64,000 nt of DNA from Actinomadura pelletieri DSM 43383 (GTDB lineage: Bacteria; Actinomycetota; Actinomycetes; Streptosporangiales; Streptosporangiaceae), in assembly GCF_003634705.1 (NCBI RefSeq), contig NZ_RBWU01000001.1, forward strand, positions 930,001-994,000, given 5' to 3'. The stretch's first letter is position 1. Every line of letters begins with the position of its first letter. The position numbers were made by a program, and so were the translations under genes. The notes under the pieces were generated by a model that was not told where the DNA came from, ran no database searches, and saw only the letters and a program-made list of their open reading frames with translations. Below, one piece after another: positions 39,655 to 48,433 of the stretch.

Positions 39655-40167
39655 ATGACGGCCGCACGAACGGGGTCGGTCACCCCCGACCTCACGATCG
39701 GCGTCGTAGGCCCGCATGACCTGGTCGAACGAGTCATGTTGATGGGCCACGGCCCCACGCCGGTACCGAGCCGGCTGGTGGCCGCCGCATACAGAGACGA
39801 ACAGGAGGCCGCAGACAAGGTAGTACGGCTGGGATCGGGCGTGGACGTATGCCTGTTCGCCAGTCCCGTCCCGTACGACTTCGCCCGCAAGGCGGGCGTA
39901 CTCACCATGCCCGCCACGTATGTGCCGCTGAACGGCGCCGCACTCCAGGGCGCATTACTACGCGCCTCACTCGACGACCGATTCGACCCGGCCAGGGTGA
40001 GCATCGACGTGCTCGGCCGTGCCGAGGTCGAGGAGGCGTATTCCGAGATCAGTCTGGGCACCGAACAGGTGCATCTGCGTGAGGAGTCCGCGGGCCCCGG
40101 CACGCTCGCCGCCTTCCACGAACGGCTGTGGCGCCGCGGCGCCGCGGCGCCACGACGGTCGCGATGA
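39655..40167 (+). pseudogene. Split regulator, N-terminal part (frameshifted)
   Basis: A 170-residue product beginning MTAARTGSVTPDLTIGVVGP. It is an alpha/beta domain with alternating strands (VCLFASPVPYDFAR, VLTMPATYVPLNG) resembling ligand-binding halves of transcription regulators. After residue 161 it runs into RGAAAPRRSR and stops. GGCGCCGC is tandemly duplicated at 40130-40145. Removing one copy joins this frame to the next ORF as LWRRGATTVAMTCVHATAER, a natural continuation. So this is probably one gene broken by an 8-nt duplication. The stop and next ATG overlap (ATGA), so reinitiation could still make both parts. Confidence 0.65.
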
Positions 40168-40991
40168 CGTGCGTGCACGCCACCGCGGAACGGATGGAGA
40201 TGGCCGGGGTGCCGACCATCCGGGTCCGTCCCACCGGCGCGGCCATCCGCAGCTCCCTGCAGACCGCCGCACTGCTCGGCGCCCACCACCGCCTGGAAGA
40301 GTCACAACTGGTCGTCGTCCTGGTGGACGTGCCGACCCTCCGCGAGACACCCCGCCGCGTCACCCCTCGCTACTGGCGCGACGAGCTGAAACTCGCCCTG
40401 CACCGCGTCCTCCTCCAGGAGGCGCACCGGATGAACGCCTCCGTCTGGCCGCTGGACGACCACAGCTACCTCGTCATCGCGACGCGCGGCTCGGTCACCG
40501 CGTCCACCGAAGGCTTCCGGACGCCGCCGTTCGTCGAACGCGTCCGCGAGGAACTCGGCCTCGCCATCGAGGTCGGCATCGGCATGGGTCGCACCGCCCA
40601 CGAGGCGGAGAACCACGCCCGCGCCGCCCTCGCCCGCTCCCAGAGCTCCCAGCGCGCCCAGGGCTTCGCCCTGGACCGCGACGGCCGAGCCCTCGTCCCC
40701 GCTCCCCGAACACCGCCACGCACCCAACCCCAGGCCAAGCCCAAAGGCCTCGAAATCCTCGCCCGCCTCGCCGACAAGCTCGGCGACCAGGAACAGCCGC
40801 TGATCGTGGACGCGGAGAACGCCGGAAAGATGCTCGGCGTCACCCCGCGCACGGCCCGCCGCCTCCTGCGCACCCTCGTCGAAGAGGGGCTCGCCTGGCC
40901 GCTCCCCCCGAACCGCACCCCGCAGCCCGGCCGACCCCGCCAGCTCTACCGCCTCATAGTCGAAAAACTGGGTCCCACCAAGACCCCCTGA
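40164..40991 (+). pseudogene. Split regulator, C-terminal part with GGDEF-like and winged-helix domains
   Basis: A 275-residue ORF. Residues 1-50 (VPTIRVRPTGAAIRSSLQTA) complete the N-terminal domain encoded upstream. The middle domain (LVVVLVDVPTLRE ... LAIEVGIGMGRTAHEAENHARAAL) resembles degenerate GGDEF/cyclase folds. The C-terminus (IVDAENAGKMLGVTPRTARR, then LYRLIVEKL) is a winged helix. The order suggests a sensor-transcription factor. Whether the two parts still function together through the ATGA overlap is unknown. Ends at a strong terminator. Confidence 0.65.
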
Positions 40992-40999
40992 CACCAGCA

Positions 41000-41024
41000 A
41001 AGCCCCGGGCCACGCCCGGGGCTT
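41000..41024 (+). terminator. Terminator after the split regulator
   Basis: AAGCCCCGGGC (41000-41010), loop CAC, GCCCGGGGCTT (41014-41024): a perfect 11-bp stem lying between convergent genes. Confidence 0.85.
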
Positions 41025-41067
41025 CGCCCGCTCCCACCCCACCGCCCCGAAGACGGCCGCGGTGGGG

Positions 41068-42147
41068 TTAGTTGCGGTGGGGGAAGGTGGTGGCCACGGC
41101 GAGGAAGGCGTCGTTCTCTTCGGGGGAGCCGATGGAGACTCGGGCGCCTTCTCCGGGGAAGGGGCGGACGCTGACGCCCTGGGCGTCGCAGGCGTCGGAG
41201 AACTCCATGGTTCGGTCGCCCAGGCGTAGCCAGACGAAGTTGGCCTCGGTCGGGGGGACCTTCCAGCCGTCCGCGAGGAGGGCGGCGCGGACCCGGTCGC
41301 GTTCCTTGACCGTGCCCTCGACGCGTTCCAGGAGTTCGTCGGTCGCCGCCAGGGACGCGACGCCCGCCGCCTGGGCGACGGAGTTCACGCTGAACGGGAG
41401 GAACGTCTTGCGGATCGCCCCGGCGACCAGGGGGTGCGCGACGAGGAAGCCGATGCGGAGGCCGGCGAGGCCGTAGGCCTTGGAGAACGTGCGGAGGATC
41501 GCGAGGTTCGGGCGGTCGCCGTAGAGGGTGAGGCCGTCCGGGACCTCGTCGTCGCGGACGTACTCGCGGTACGCCTCGTCCAGGACGACCAGGCAGTCGG
41601 CCGGGACGCGGTCCAGGAACGCCTCGATCTCCGCGCGCCGGACGACCGTGCCCGTCGGGTTGTTCGGGTTGCAGAGGAAGATCAGGCGGGTCCGGTCGGT
41701 GATGGCGTCGGCCATCGCGGCGAGGTCGTGGGTCTCGTCCCGCAGCGGCACCTGGACGGGCGTCGCGCCCGACAGCGACACCAGCAGCGGGTACGCCTCG
41801 AACGAGCGCCACGCGTACACGACCTCGGCGCCGGGCTCCGCGACGGCCTCCAGCAGCATCTGGGTCATGCCGACCGAGCCGCAGCCGACCGCGACATGGT
41901 CGGCGGGGACGCCGTAGTGCGCGGCGATCGCCTCTGTGAGCGCGGTCGCATTGTTGTCGGGGTACCGGTTGACGTTCCGCGCCGCCTCGCCGATCGCCTC
42001 CACGACCGAAGGGAGGGGGCCGTGCGGTGATTCGTTGGACGACAGCTTGAACGAACGGCCGTCGGGTGACATGGCGACCTTGCCGGGCTTGTAAGCCACG
42101 AACCGGTCGAGGACGGAGCGGAAGCGCGGAGTCGTTGCCTCGGACAC
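41068..42147 (-). CDS. Histidinol-phosphate / aromatic aminotransferase
   Basis: A 359-residue fold-type I PLP enzyme. [13 protein letters not shown] contacts [12 protein letters not shown] holds the Asp/Tyr pair, and the PLP lysine is in [14 protein letters not shown]. HisC and the actinobacterial aromatic aminotransferase Pat are close relatives and I cannot separate them by eye; no his genes are adjacent, which slightly favours Pat. With PheA (7080) it could finish phenylalanine synthesis. GTG start at 42147 with GGAGG upstream. Confidence 0.88.
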   Translation of the reverse strand: MSEATTPRFRSVLDRFVAYKPGKVAMSPDGRSFKLSSNESPHGPLPSVVEAIGEAARNVNRYPDNNATALTEAIAAHYGVPADHVAVGCGSVGMTQMLLEAVAEPGAEVVYAWRSFEAYPLLVSLSGATPVQVPLRDETHDLAAMADAITDRTRLIFLCNPNNPTGTVVRRAEIEAFLDRVPADCLVVLDEAYREYVRDDEVPDGLTLYGDRPNLAILRTFSKAYGLAGLRIGFLVAHPLVAGAIRKTFLPFSVNSVAQAAGVASLAATDELLERVEGTVKERDRVRAALLADGWKVPPTEANFVWLRLGDRTMEFSDACDAQGVSVRPFPGEGARVSIGSPEENDAFLAVATTFPHRN

Positions 42148-42186
42148 CGATGTCCTCCAGTCAGCACAGGGGTGTTGGGCCCCAGC

Positions 42187-42480
42187 CTACGCAGCGTCCC
42201 TCATCATCCAGCAAAGGGCCACGATGCGGACGAACTCCCAGTCGCGGGTGTTGTCCGGCCACCAGCCCCGGTTGAACGCGTCCTCGGCGAAATCCCGCAG
42301 GTACCCCATCAGGTCGTCCTCGCCGGGCGGCTCACCGGGCGGGCCGAGCTCCTCCATGAGGCCCGCGACATGCTGGTCGACGGCCGCGGCCAGCCCCGGC
42401 GACCCGGCCATCTCCGCGACGCCGGCCTCGCCGATGTCCCGAACGAGCAGGCTGAGCATTTCGGGCGACTCACCGTTCAT
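42187..42480 (-). CDS. Small helical protein of unknown function
   Basis: A 97-residue acidic, helical protein (MNGESPEMLSLLVRDIGEAG ... WWPDNTRDWEFVRIVALCWM). The conserved-looking tail WEFVRIVALCWMM resembles small DUF proteins of actinomycetes, but I cannot name one surely. The ATG at 42480 lacks a clear ribosome site; a GTG at 42534 in the same frame would add 18 residues and overlap the NrtR-like gene, implying coupling. It sits between that gene and the aminotransferase on the same strand. Confidence 0.5.
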   Translation of the reverse strand: MNGESPEMLSLLVRDIGEAGVAEMAGSPGLAAAVDQHVAGLMEELGPPGEPPGEDDLMGYLRDFAEDAFNRGWWPDNTRDWEFVRIVALCWMMRDAA

Positions 42481-42520
42481 AGGCAGCGAAAATAGCAACC
42501 GTCCCCCGATGACCGCGACG

Positions 42521-43207
42521 TCACCCCAGGTCACGGCCCCGGGGCCGCAACATCGGCGGACGCAGCTGTTCGGCGTCCCCGCGCCGGTACAGACGGGCCG
42601 GACGGCCGCCGTCCCGGGTCGTCGTCCGGTCGGTCGGTATGAGAAATCTGTCCGCTCCGGTGACCTTCCGATGGAAGTTCCGCGGGTCGAGGCTGGTGCC
42701 CCAAACGATCTCGTAGACGCGGCGGAGTTCCGCGACGGTGAACTCCGGCGGGCAGAACGCGGCGGCCAGTGACGTGTACTCCAGTTTCGCCCGCGCCCGT
42801 TCCATCCCGTCGCACAGGATCCGCCGGTGGTCGAACGCGGCCTTGTCGCGGTGGACCAGGTCGTCCACGGCCGTCCACAGCACCTGGGCGCGGCTGGACG
42901 CGGGCAGGTCCGGCGCCAGCCCCAGATACGCGACGCTCACCACTCGCTGCCGAGGGTCACGGTCGGGATATCCGTATGTGGCGAGCTGTTCCAGGTGGAT
43001 CCGTACGTCCGCGAGACCGGCCCGCTCCGCCATCAACCGCGACGCGGCGGCCGGGAGGTCCTCGTCCAGCTGGATGAACCCGCCCGGCAGCGACCAGGCC
43101 CCCAGGTAGGGCTCACGGTCCCGCCGCCACCGCAGCGCGCACAACCGGTGCTCCCGCACGGTGAGCACGACGAGATCGACGGATACGGCAAGGCGCGGGA
43201 CGGGCAT
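42521..43207 (-). CDS. NUDIX-domain regulator, NrtR-like
   Basis: A 228-residue protein. Residues 1-140 are a NUDIX fold (YLGAWSLPGGFIQLDEDLPAAASRLMAERAGL, where the catalytic REXXEE is reduced to RLMAERAG). The C-terminal winged helix is FTVAELRRVYEIVWG followed by DPRNFHRKV. This is the layout of NrtR, a repressor of NAD synthesis genes that binds ADP-ribose and has usually lost hydrolase activity, as the altered motif suggests here. No NAD genes are adjacent. The ATG at 43207 begins the fold. Confidence 0.82.
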   Translation of the reverse strand: MPVPRLAVSVDLVVLTVREHRLCALRWRRDREPYLGAWSLPGGFIQLDEDLPAAASRLMAERAGLADVRIHLEQLATYGYPDRDPRQRVVSVAYLGLAPDLPASSRAQVLWTAVDDLVHRDKAAFDHRRILCDGMERARAKLEYTSLAAAFCPPEFTVAELRRVYEIVWGTSLDPRNFHRKVTGADRFLIPTDRTTTRDGGRPARLYRRGDAEQLRPPMLRPRGRDLG

Positions 43208-43256
43208 GCTCGAAATCCTAGGGGGAGGACGTCTCCGATCCACCGGTGTGAACGGA

Positions 43257-43283
43257 GAAGGCCCGGGCGGGGGCCGGGCCTTC
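43257..43283 (-). terminator. Terminator after the flotillin gene
   Basis: GAAGGCCCGG (43257-43266) pairs with CCGGGCCTTC (43274-43283) around a 7-nt loop. It lies just beyond the stop of the leftward flotillin gene. Confidence 0.8.
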
Positions 43284-43297
43284 GTGGATGAGGGATG

Positions 43298-44659
43298 TCA
43301 GTCTTCGTCCTTCGGTGGGTCGGTCGGGACGGTGGTCGGGACGGCCGGAGCGGCGCCGTTGTGGGCGTTCACGGCCTTCTGGGCGCCGTTCTGGACTTCC
43401 AGGTTGCCGAGGAGCTGGCGGGCGAGTCCGAGGCCGGTGCCGCCGAGCGTGAGCGCCTTGGCGAGCATGTCCTCGATGCCCTGGGCGCCGTTGAGCACGA
43501 CCATGTTGTCGACGTTGCCGAACACGCCCGCGCCCGCCTCGACGATCTGCGGCCACTGCTCGGCGAGCTGCTGGGCGATGACGGCGTCGGTGTTCTCGGC
43601 CAGCGCCTCCGCCCTGGCCTTGATCGCCTCGGCCTCGGCCAGACCCTTCTGCCGGGTCGCGTGGGCCTCGGCCTCACCGCGCAGCCGGGTGGCCTCCGCC
43701 TCCCGCGCCGCCCGCAACTGGATCTCGGTCGCCGCGGCCTGCGCCTGCGCGATCTTCTCCTCGCGCTCCGCCTCGGCCAGCTTGACCTGCTCGTAGGCGC
43801 GCGCGTCCGCGGGCTTGCGGATCTCGCTCTCCAGCCGCTTCTCGGTGCGCTCGGCCTCCAGCTCGGCGTTGCGGGTCTCCTTGAGGATGACCTCCTGGCG
43901 GGCCTGCTGCGCCGCCTGCTTCACCTGGCCGTCGTACTCGGCCTTCTTGATCTCGGTGTCACGGATGACCGCCGCGTTCTCCCGCTCGGTCTCCTGCTCG
44001 CGGACGGTCGCCTCCTGGTTGCGCTCGGCCTCCGCGATCCGGGCCGCGGCGGCGACACGGGCGGCGTGCGGACGACCGAGGTTCACGATGTAGCCGGTCT
44101 CGTCGTCGATCTCCTGGATCTGCAACGAGTCCACGACCAGGCCGAGCTTGCTCATCTCGTCGGCGGCGGAGGTGCGGGTCTCGGACGTCAGCCGCTCGCG
44201 GTTGAGGATGAGGTCCTCGACGGTGAGATTGCCGATGATCGACCGCAGGTGGCCGGTGAACAGTTCGTGGATCGCGCCGTCCATGGAGTTCTGCTGCTCA
44301 AGGAAGCGGCGCGCGGCGTTGGCGATCGAGACGAAGTCGTCGCCGACCTTGTAGATGACGACGCCGCGGACCCGCACCGGGATGCCCTGCTGCGTCACAC
44401 AGTTCACTTCGAGGTTGGAGGCGCGGCTGTCGAGCCGCAGCCGCCGGGACGTCTGGAAGCCGGGCAACACCGCGGTGCCCTTACCGGTCACGATCTTGAA
44501 TCCAAGGCTGTCCACACCGGTGGTGGACTTCGACCTGGCCCCCAGTCCGGAGATGATCAGCGCCTCGTTCGGCTCGGCGACACGCCAGACCATCTTGAAA
44601 AGAATGATCAATACGATGAGGGCGACGACGGCTGCGATCGCCACCACGAGCACGGGCAT
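43298..44659 (-). CDS. Flotillin-family (SPFH) membrane protein
   Basis: A 453-residue protein. Residues 3-25 form a membrane segment, residues 28-190 an SPFH/band 7 domain (NEALIISGLGARSKS, GIPVRVRGVVIYKVG), and about 190-380 a long Ala/Glu coiled coil (ARIAEAERNQEATVREQETE). The C-terminal tail is Pro/Thr-rich. Flotillins organise membrane microdomains and typically pair with an NfeD protein, here possibly the small ORF on the other strand at 44942. AGGAGG before the ATG sets the start. Assignment is firm. Confidence 0.93.
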   Translation of the reverse strand: MPVLVVAIAAVVALIVLIILFKMVWRVAEPNEALIISGLGARSKSTTGVDSLGFKIVTGKGTAVLPGFQTSRRLRLDSRASNLEVNCVTQQGIPVRVRGVVIYKVGDDFVSIANAARRFLEQQNSMDGAIHELFTGHLRSIIGNLTVEDLILNRERLTSETRTSAADEMSKLGLVVDSLQIQEIDDETGYIVNLGRPHAARVAAAARIAEAERNQEATVREQETERENAAVIRDTEIKKAEYDGQVKQAAQQARQEVILKETRNAELEAERTEKRLESEIRKPADARAYEQVKLAEAEREEKIAQAQAAATEIQLRAAREAEATRLRGEAEAHATRQKGLAEAEAIKARAEALAENTDAVIAQQLAEQWPQIVEAGAGVFGNVDNMVVLNGAQGIEDMLAKALTLGGTGLGLARQLLGNLEVQNGAQKAVNAHNGAAPAVPTTVPTDPPKDED

Positions 44660-44941
44660 AACGCCCCTCCTCTTCTGTTGTGAGCGGGCCTGCCCCCGGG
44701 TCAGGCTCGTTTGCGTTCACCCATAGACGCAGCGGACACTTGATTGGTTCGTCTTAGATGTACCTCATTGTGCGGGAACGTTCCGTGTCGTCTTCCACGC
44801 TTGCCGGAGCCGGAGACCGGGGCGTGCGGCGGTGCGGGAGACGGGGTCTTACGGATAGCGTTCGCTTTACTGATGCGCGGAGAACGGCTCCGGGCGTGTC
44901 GCACCACCGGGGGTTTCCCTTTGATCGGTAGGGAGGGCCGG

Positions 44942-45124
44942 GTGACCGGCAGAGTCGGTCCGGGCACGGTCGGGGAAGTGATGATCCCGATCCGGGGCGG
45001 GGTCGAGGCGTTCTACGCGCACCCCGTCGATCCGCGCGAGGAGATCGGCGTCGGGACGATCGTCGTCGTGGTCGAGTTCCACCCGCCGCGCACGGTGTAC
45101 GTGGCGCACGCCCTGGCCCGCTAG
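44942..45124 (+). CDS. Short NfeD-like (OB-fold) protein, possibly partial
   Basis: A 60-residue ORF opening VTGRVGPGTVGEVMIPIRGG, with VGTIVVVVEFHPPRTVYVAHAL near its end. This resembles the OB-fold C-terminal domain of NfeD proteins (G-x-V-x-G ... V-x-V), which assist flotillins. It has no membrane segment. GTG start has GGGAGG 6 nt upstream; the frame is open from 44744, so it may be longer. Divergent from the flotillin gene at 44659. Family call tentative. Confidence 0.5.
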   Translation: MTGRVGPGTVGEVMIPIRGGVEAFYAHPVDPREEIGVGTIVVVVEFHPPRTVYVAHALAR

Positions 45125-45151
45125 CGGCTCCAGGACGGGACGGCTGAGCGG

Positions 45152-45895
45152 CTAGAGGATGCGCCCGGCCTGCTCCACGGCCGCCCGAGCCAGGTCCTCG
45201 GCGTCGGCCCGGGTCGCGGACGGGCCGTGGACGGTGATCGTGGCGAGGTAGTGCCGGCCCCGGACGACGACGTACCAGGTGCGGGTGCGGACGGCGCCCC
45301 CGGCCGTGGTGCCGCGTGCCGTGCCGCCGGCGGTGCCGCTTTCCGTGCCGGTCACGGTGGAGACGCCGACGGTGCGGGAGCCTTCGCCGATGTCGCCCTT
45401 CGGGGCCTCGACGATGCGGTGCTCGGCCCAGCGGCCGGTGCCGACCCTGGTACGGAACCGCAGGCAGTCGGCTGGAACGCGGGCGTTGACCTGCTTCTCG
45501 GCGTCGGCGGCCGACATGCCCATCAGGGTCTCGGTGACGGTCAGGCCCTTGCTGGTGAACGTGGTGAGCGCGGCCGGGGCGTCACCGGGCACGGTGGCGG
45601 CGGGACGACTCGTCCCGCAGGCGCGCTTGTCGGTCTCGGTCTCCCGCTGGAGCCTGGCGGCGTTCTGGATCGCGGTGAGCGTGCCGTACTCCCCGGAGTC
45701 GGGCTCGCCGACGCGGCGGTAGCCGGGCAGGTGGGTGAGAAGCGCCTGGGCGAGCTGCGCGGACGTGTACCCGACACCGGCGACATCGGCGGGCGCGGTC
45801 CCGTGGACCGGACGGGCGCGTTCGGCGTCGCCACCGCATGCGGTGATCGCGGCGGCCGTGGACAGCAGCATGATCCCAAAGAGCCTGTGCGCCAT
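45152..45895 (-). CDS. Lipoprotein of unknown function
   Basis: A 247-residue protein. A signal peptide ends in the lipobox AITAC (Cys20), followed by a mature domain with two further cysteines (KRACGTS and PADCLRF), a Gly/Thr-rich insert (TESGTAGGTARGTTAGG), and a C-terminal strand-rich end (TRTWYVVVRGRHYLATITVH). The pattern resembles PknH-sensor-like or LpqN-type extracytoplasmic domains but I cannot assign it. Between it and the acyltransferase gene (46164) lie about 270 nt without a clear gene. Confidence 0.6.
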   Translation of the reverse strand: MAHRLFGIMLLSTAAAITACGGDAERARPVHGTAPADVAGVGYTSAQLAQALLTHLPGYRRVGEPDSGEYGTLTAIQNAARLQRETETDKRACGTSRPAATVPGDAPAALTTFTSKGLTVTETLMGMSAADAEKQVNARVPADCLRFRTRVGTGRWAEHRIVEAPKGDIGEGSRTVGVSTVTGTESGTAGGTARGTTAGGAVRTRTWYVVVRGRHYLATITVHGPSATRADAEDLARAAVEQAGRIL

Positions 45896-46163
45896 GGCCG
45901 CGACCCTAGGCGGAGCGGGGGCGGGAGACGGCGGAAGACACGCCTTCCGGACGAATTCACTTCCCGACGAAAGCGAACACCAGCGCCCACCCGAGAGTTC
46001 GCGGACGATGCGGACGATACGACCCGAACCGCGAGCGCGTCCGGCGCGTACCCCGTGGACGTCCGGCGACTGCGGGCTCGGCTCGGGACGGCGCGTGGGT
46101 GAACGTGTCGAACGCGGCGCACCGCACCTGACCCCCGACGACCTCGTTTTCCGGGTCGGCGGG

Positions 46164-46862
46164 TCAGCTCTCTTCGGCGCGGTCGTTGTACTCGGCGGCG
46201 TACTCCTGGCCGGACATCTTCTGGATCGTCTCGAGGATCTCGTCGGCGATGGCGCGGCGGGCCTTGCCGGGCGGCAGGTCGCGGTAGTGGGAGAAGTCCA
46301 TCGGCGGGCCGATCCGCACGGTGGGACGGGGGCCGAACACGCGCGGCATGGACGCGCCGATCGGCTGGATCTTCTCGGTGCCCTCCAACGCGACGGGCAG
46401 GACGCGGGCGCCGGTCTCCAGGACGAGCCACCCCACGCCGGTGCGGCCGCGGTAGAGCCGTCCGTCGGGGGAGCGGCTGCCCTCGGGGTAGATGGCGAAC
46501 GCACCCGCGTTGTTGAGCACCTCCGCGCCCTGTTCGAGCGCGCCCATCGCGGCCCGCCGGGCGCCGCGCCGGACGGGCACGTGCCCGAGATTGGTGAGGA
46601 ACCAGCGGACGAAGCTCTTCTTGGGCCCGCTGCCCTCGAAGTAGGCGGCCTTGGCGATGTAGGTGACCGGCCGCGGGACGGCGAGGGGGATGATGAAGCT
46701 GTCGATGAACGACAGGTGGTTGCTCGCGACGATGAGCGGACCGTAGTGGGGGACGTGCTCTCCGCCGATGACGCGGGGTCGGAATAGCAGCCAGAGGATC
46801 GGACGCACCACGCGCGTCATGAACGTGTAGAACACCCAGCCTCCCGATTTCGCCACCGCCAC
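46164..46862 (-). CDS. PlsC-family lysophospholipid acyltransferase
   Basis: A 232-residue membrane-associated acyltransferase. The catalytic motif is SNHLSFIDSF (HX4D), and the later acceptor motif is AIYPEGSRSPDG (EGxR/S). Such enzymes transfer a fatty acyl chain to 1-acylglycerol-3-phosphate or related lipids. A hydrophobic N-terminal stretch suggests membrane attachment. Acceptor specificity cannot be told. Its promoter region contains a 16-bp perfect palindrome at 46980. Confidence 0.88.
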   Translation of the reverse strand: MAVAKSGGWVFYTFMTRVVRPILWLLFRPRVIGGEHVPHYGPLIVASNHLSFIDSFIIPLAVPRPVTYIAKAAYFEGSGPKKSFVRWFLTNLGHVPVRRGARRAAMGALEQGAEVLNNAGAFAIYPEGSRSPDGRLYRGRTGVGWLVLETGARVLPVALEGTEKIQPIGASMPRVFGPRPTVRIGPPMDFSHYRDLPPGKARRAIADEILETIQKMSGQEYAAEYNDRAEES

Positions 46863-46979
46863 TGTAACGTCTGGGCCGATCCGGCCCCGAGTCAGCGTCG
46901 GTCTTTGCCCGTGCGGAGCGAGTCAGGAATTGCCCAACTCCAGGTCAAGCTGGGTGCAGTGCTACCTTATCGACCATTC

Positions 46980-46995
46980 CTTACTATATAGTAAG
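46980..46995. promoter_or_regulatory. 16-bp perfect A+T-rich palindrome
   Basis: CTTACTATATAGTAAG is a perfect palindrome in the 357-nt gap between the divergent acyltransferase and STAS genes. Its A+T content stands out strongly. It is a candidate operator or promoter element for either gene. The rest of the gap shows no gene. Confidence 0.55.
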
Positions 46996-47219
46996 TTTCT
47001 CGACAGTAGGTTATTGGCGGCGATTCCCGGCGTTGCCGGATGGCCACGTCAGGTAGGGTCACAGATAGTACCGGGCGGGCCGTCCGGGTGTGTCATGGCC
47101 CGGGAGGGGACGGGCGACCTGGTCGTTCTCCGAGGAATCCCATGGATCGCGGGCACCGGTGCGCGATTCCGAGGGGTCACCCGAGAGAGACCGGTACCAC
47201 CGGAGTGGGGCGAGGTGAC

Positions 47220-47573
47220 ATGGACTTCGACATCAACCTGATGCGCGACGACCGTTGCACCCTCGTACGCGTGCAGGGCGACATCGACGTGTTGTCCCGC
47301 GAACGCTTCGAGGAGGCCATGTTCAAGGTCGTCGAGTCCGGCGAACCCTTGGTCGTCGACATGCGCGAGGTCACGTTCTGCGACTCCACGGGCCTGAACG
47401 CGATCGTCGCCGCCAACCGCCGCGCCACCGAGCACGGCACCGCCATCGCCCTTGTCGCGCTGCCGCCGCGCGTCCAGCGGGTCTTCCACATCACCGGCAT
47501 CGACAAGTTCATCCCCGTGTACGAGACCCTCCGCGAGGCCCTCGGCGCCCTTCCGTCCACCTCACGCCCCTGA
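47220..47573 (+). CDS. STAS-domain anti-sigma factor antagonist
   Basis: A 117-residue STAS protein. GDIDVLSRERFEEAM (residues 20-34) opens the fold, and the phosphorylation loop is CDSTGLN with Ser56 as likely acceptor. FHITGIDKFIPVYET is the typical end. It is closely related in pattern to the protein at 306, and both are likely anti-anti-sigma factors. No anti-sigma kinase is adjacent. GAGGTGAC precedes the ATG. It is convergent with glnH, leaving 3 nt between stops. Confidence 0.9.
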   Translation: MDFDINLMRDDRCTLVRVQGDIDVLSRERFEEAMFKVVESGEPLVVDMREVTFCDSTGLNAIVAANRRATEHGTAIALVALPPRVQRVFHITGIDKFIPVYETLREALGALPSTSRP

Positions 47574-47576
47574 CCT

Positions 47577-48422
47577 TCAGTTACAGCCCTCGAACTGGGG
47601 GACGCTCGTGGTCAGTTTGAGGCCCGAGTCGCCGAACCACTTGAGGAGTAGCCGCCCGGCCGTGCCGTCCTGGTACATGGCGGTGATGGCGCGGTTGATC
47701 TCCTCGCAGCCCTTCAGATCGCCCTTCTTGAGGCCGACGCCGTACTTCTCGTCCGTGAACGGCGCGTTGATCATCCGTCCGGGGCGTCCGGCGGCGAACC
47801 CGGCGAGGATCAGGTCGTCGGTGGACACCGCGTCCAGCCGCCCGGCGGCCAGCGCGTCCATGCAGGCGCCGTAGGTGTTCACGGTCACCGGTGTCGCGGC
47901 GACCTTGCGCTCCTCGATGACGCGGCGCCAGGAGTTGGAGCCGGTCACCTCGCAGATCCGCTTGCCCTTCAGGTCCCGCACGTTGTTGATCGCGGTGGCG
48001 TCGGCGCGGACGAAGGTGTCCTGGTGGGCGACGTAGTAAGGCCCGGCGAACGTGACCTTCGTCTTGCGCTTGGCCGTGATCGAGTAGGTGGCGACGATCA
48101 TGTCGACGGTGCCGTCGGCCAGGACCTCCTCCCGGACGGACGAGTTCGTCGTCCGGAACGTGACGCGGCTGCGCGGAACCCCCAGCCGGCCCGCGATATA
48201 GAGGGCGACATCGACGTCGAAGCCCTCGTAGGTGCCGTCCGGCCGTTTGACGCCGAGGGCGGGCTGATCCTCCTTGACCCCGATGACGAGGGAGTCCTTG
48301 CCCGCCATGCTCTTCTCCTCCGCGCCGCCGAGGCCGCAGGCCGTCAGGCCCGCCGCCGCGACGAGGACGGCCGCGGTGGCACGGGCGCCGGCACCGGCGG
48401 TGGCACGGGAGGTCGCGCGCAT
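47577..48422 (-). CDS. glnH: GlnH-like glutamate/aspartate-binding lipoprotein
   Basis: A 281-residue type 2 solute-binding lipoprotein. Lipobox LTAC (Cys29), then the amino-acid-binding fold: LVIGVKEDQPALG, YEGFDVDVALYIAGRLG, VDMIVATYSITAKRK. In mycobacteria GlnH binds Asp/Glu and signals through GlnX to PknG. No permease or ATPase gene is adjacent, so it is a sensor rather than part of a transporter. It is the last gene of a five-gene operon with glnX and pknG. Confidence 0.85.
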   Translation of the reverse strand: MRATSRATAGAGARATAAVLVAAAGLTACGLGGAEEKSMAGKDSLVIGVKEDQPALGVKRPDGTYEGFDVDVALYIAGRLGVPRSRVTFRTTNSSVREEVLADGTVDMIVATYSITAKRKTKVTFAGPYYVAHQDTFVRADATAINNVRDLKGKRICEVTGSNSWRRVIEERKVAATPVTVNTYGACMDALAAGRLDAVSTDDLILAGFAAGRPGRMINAPFTDEKYGVGLKKGDLKGCEEINRAITAMYQDGTAGRLLLKWFGDSGLKLTTSVPQFEGCN

Positions 48423-48433
48423 TCTCGGCCCCT

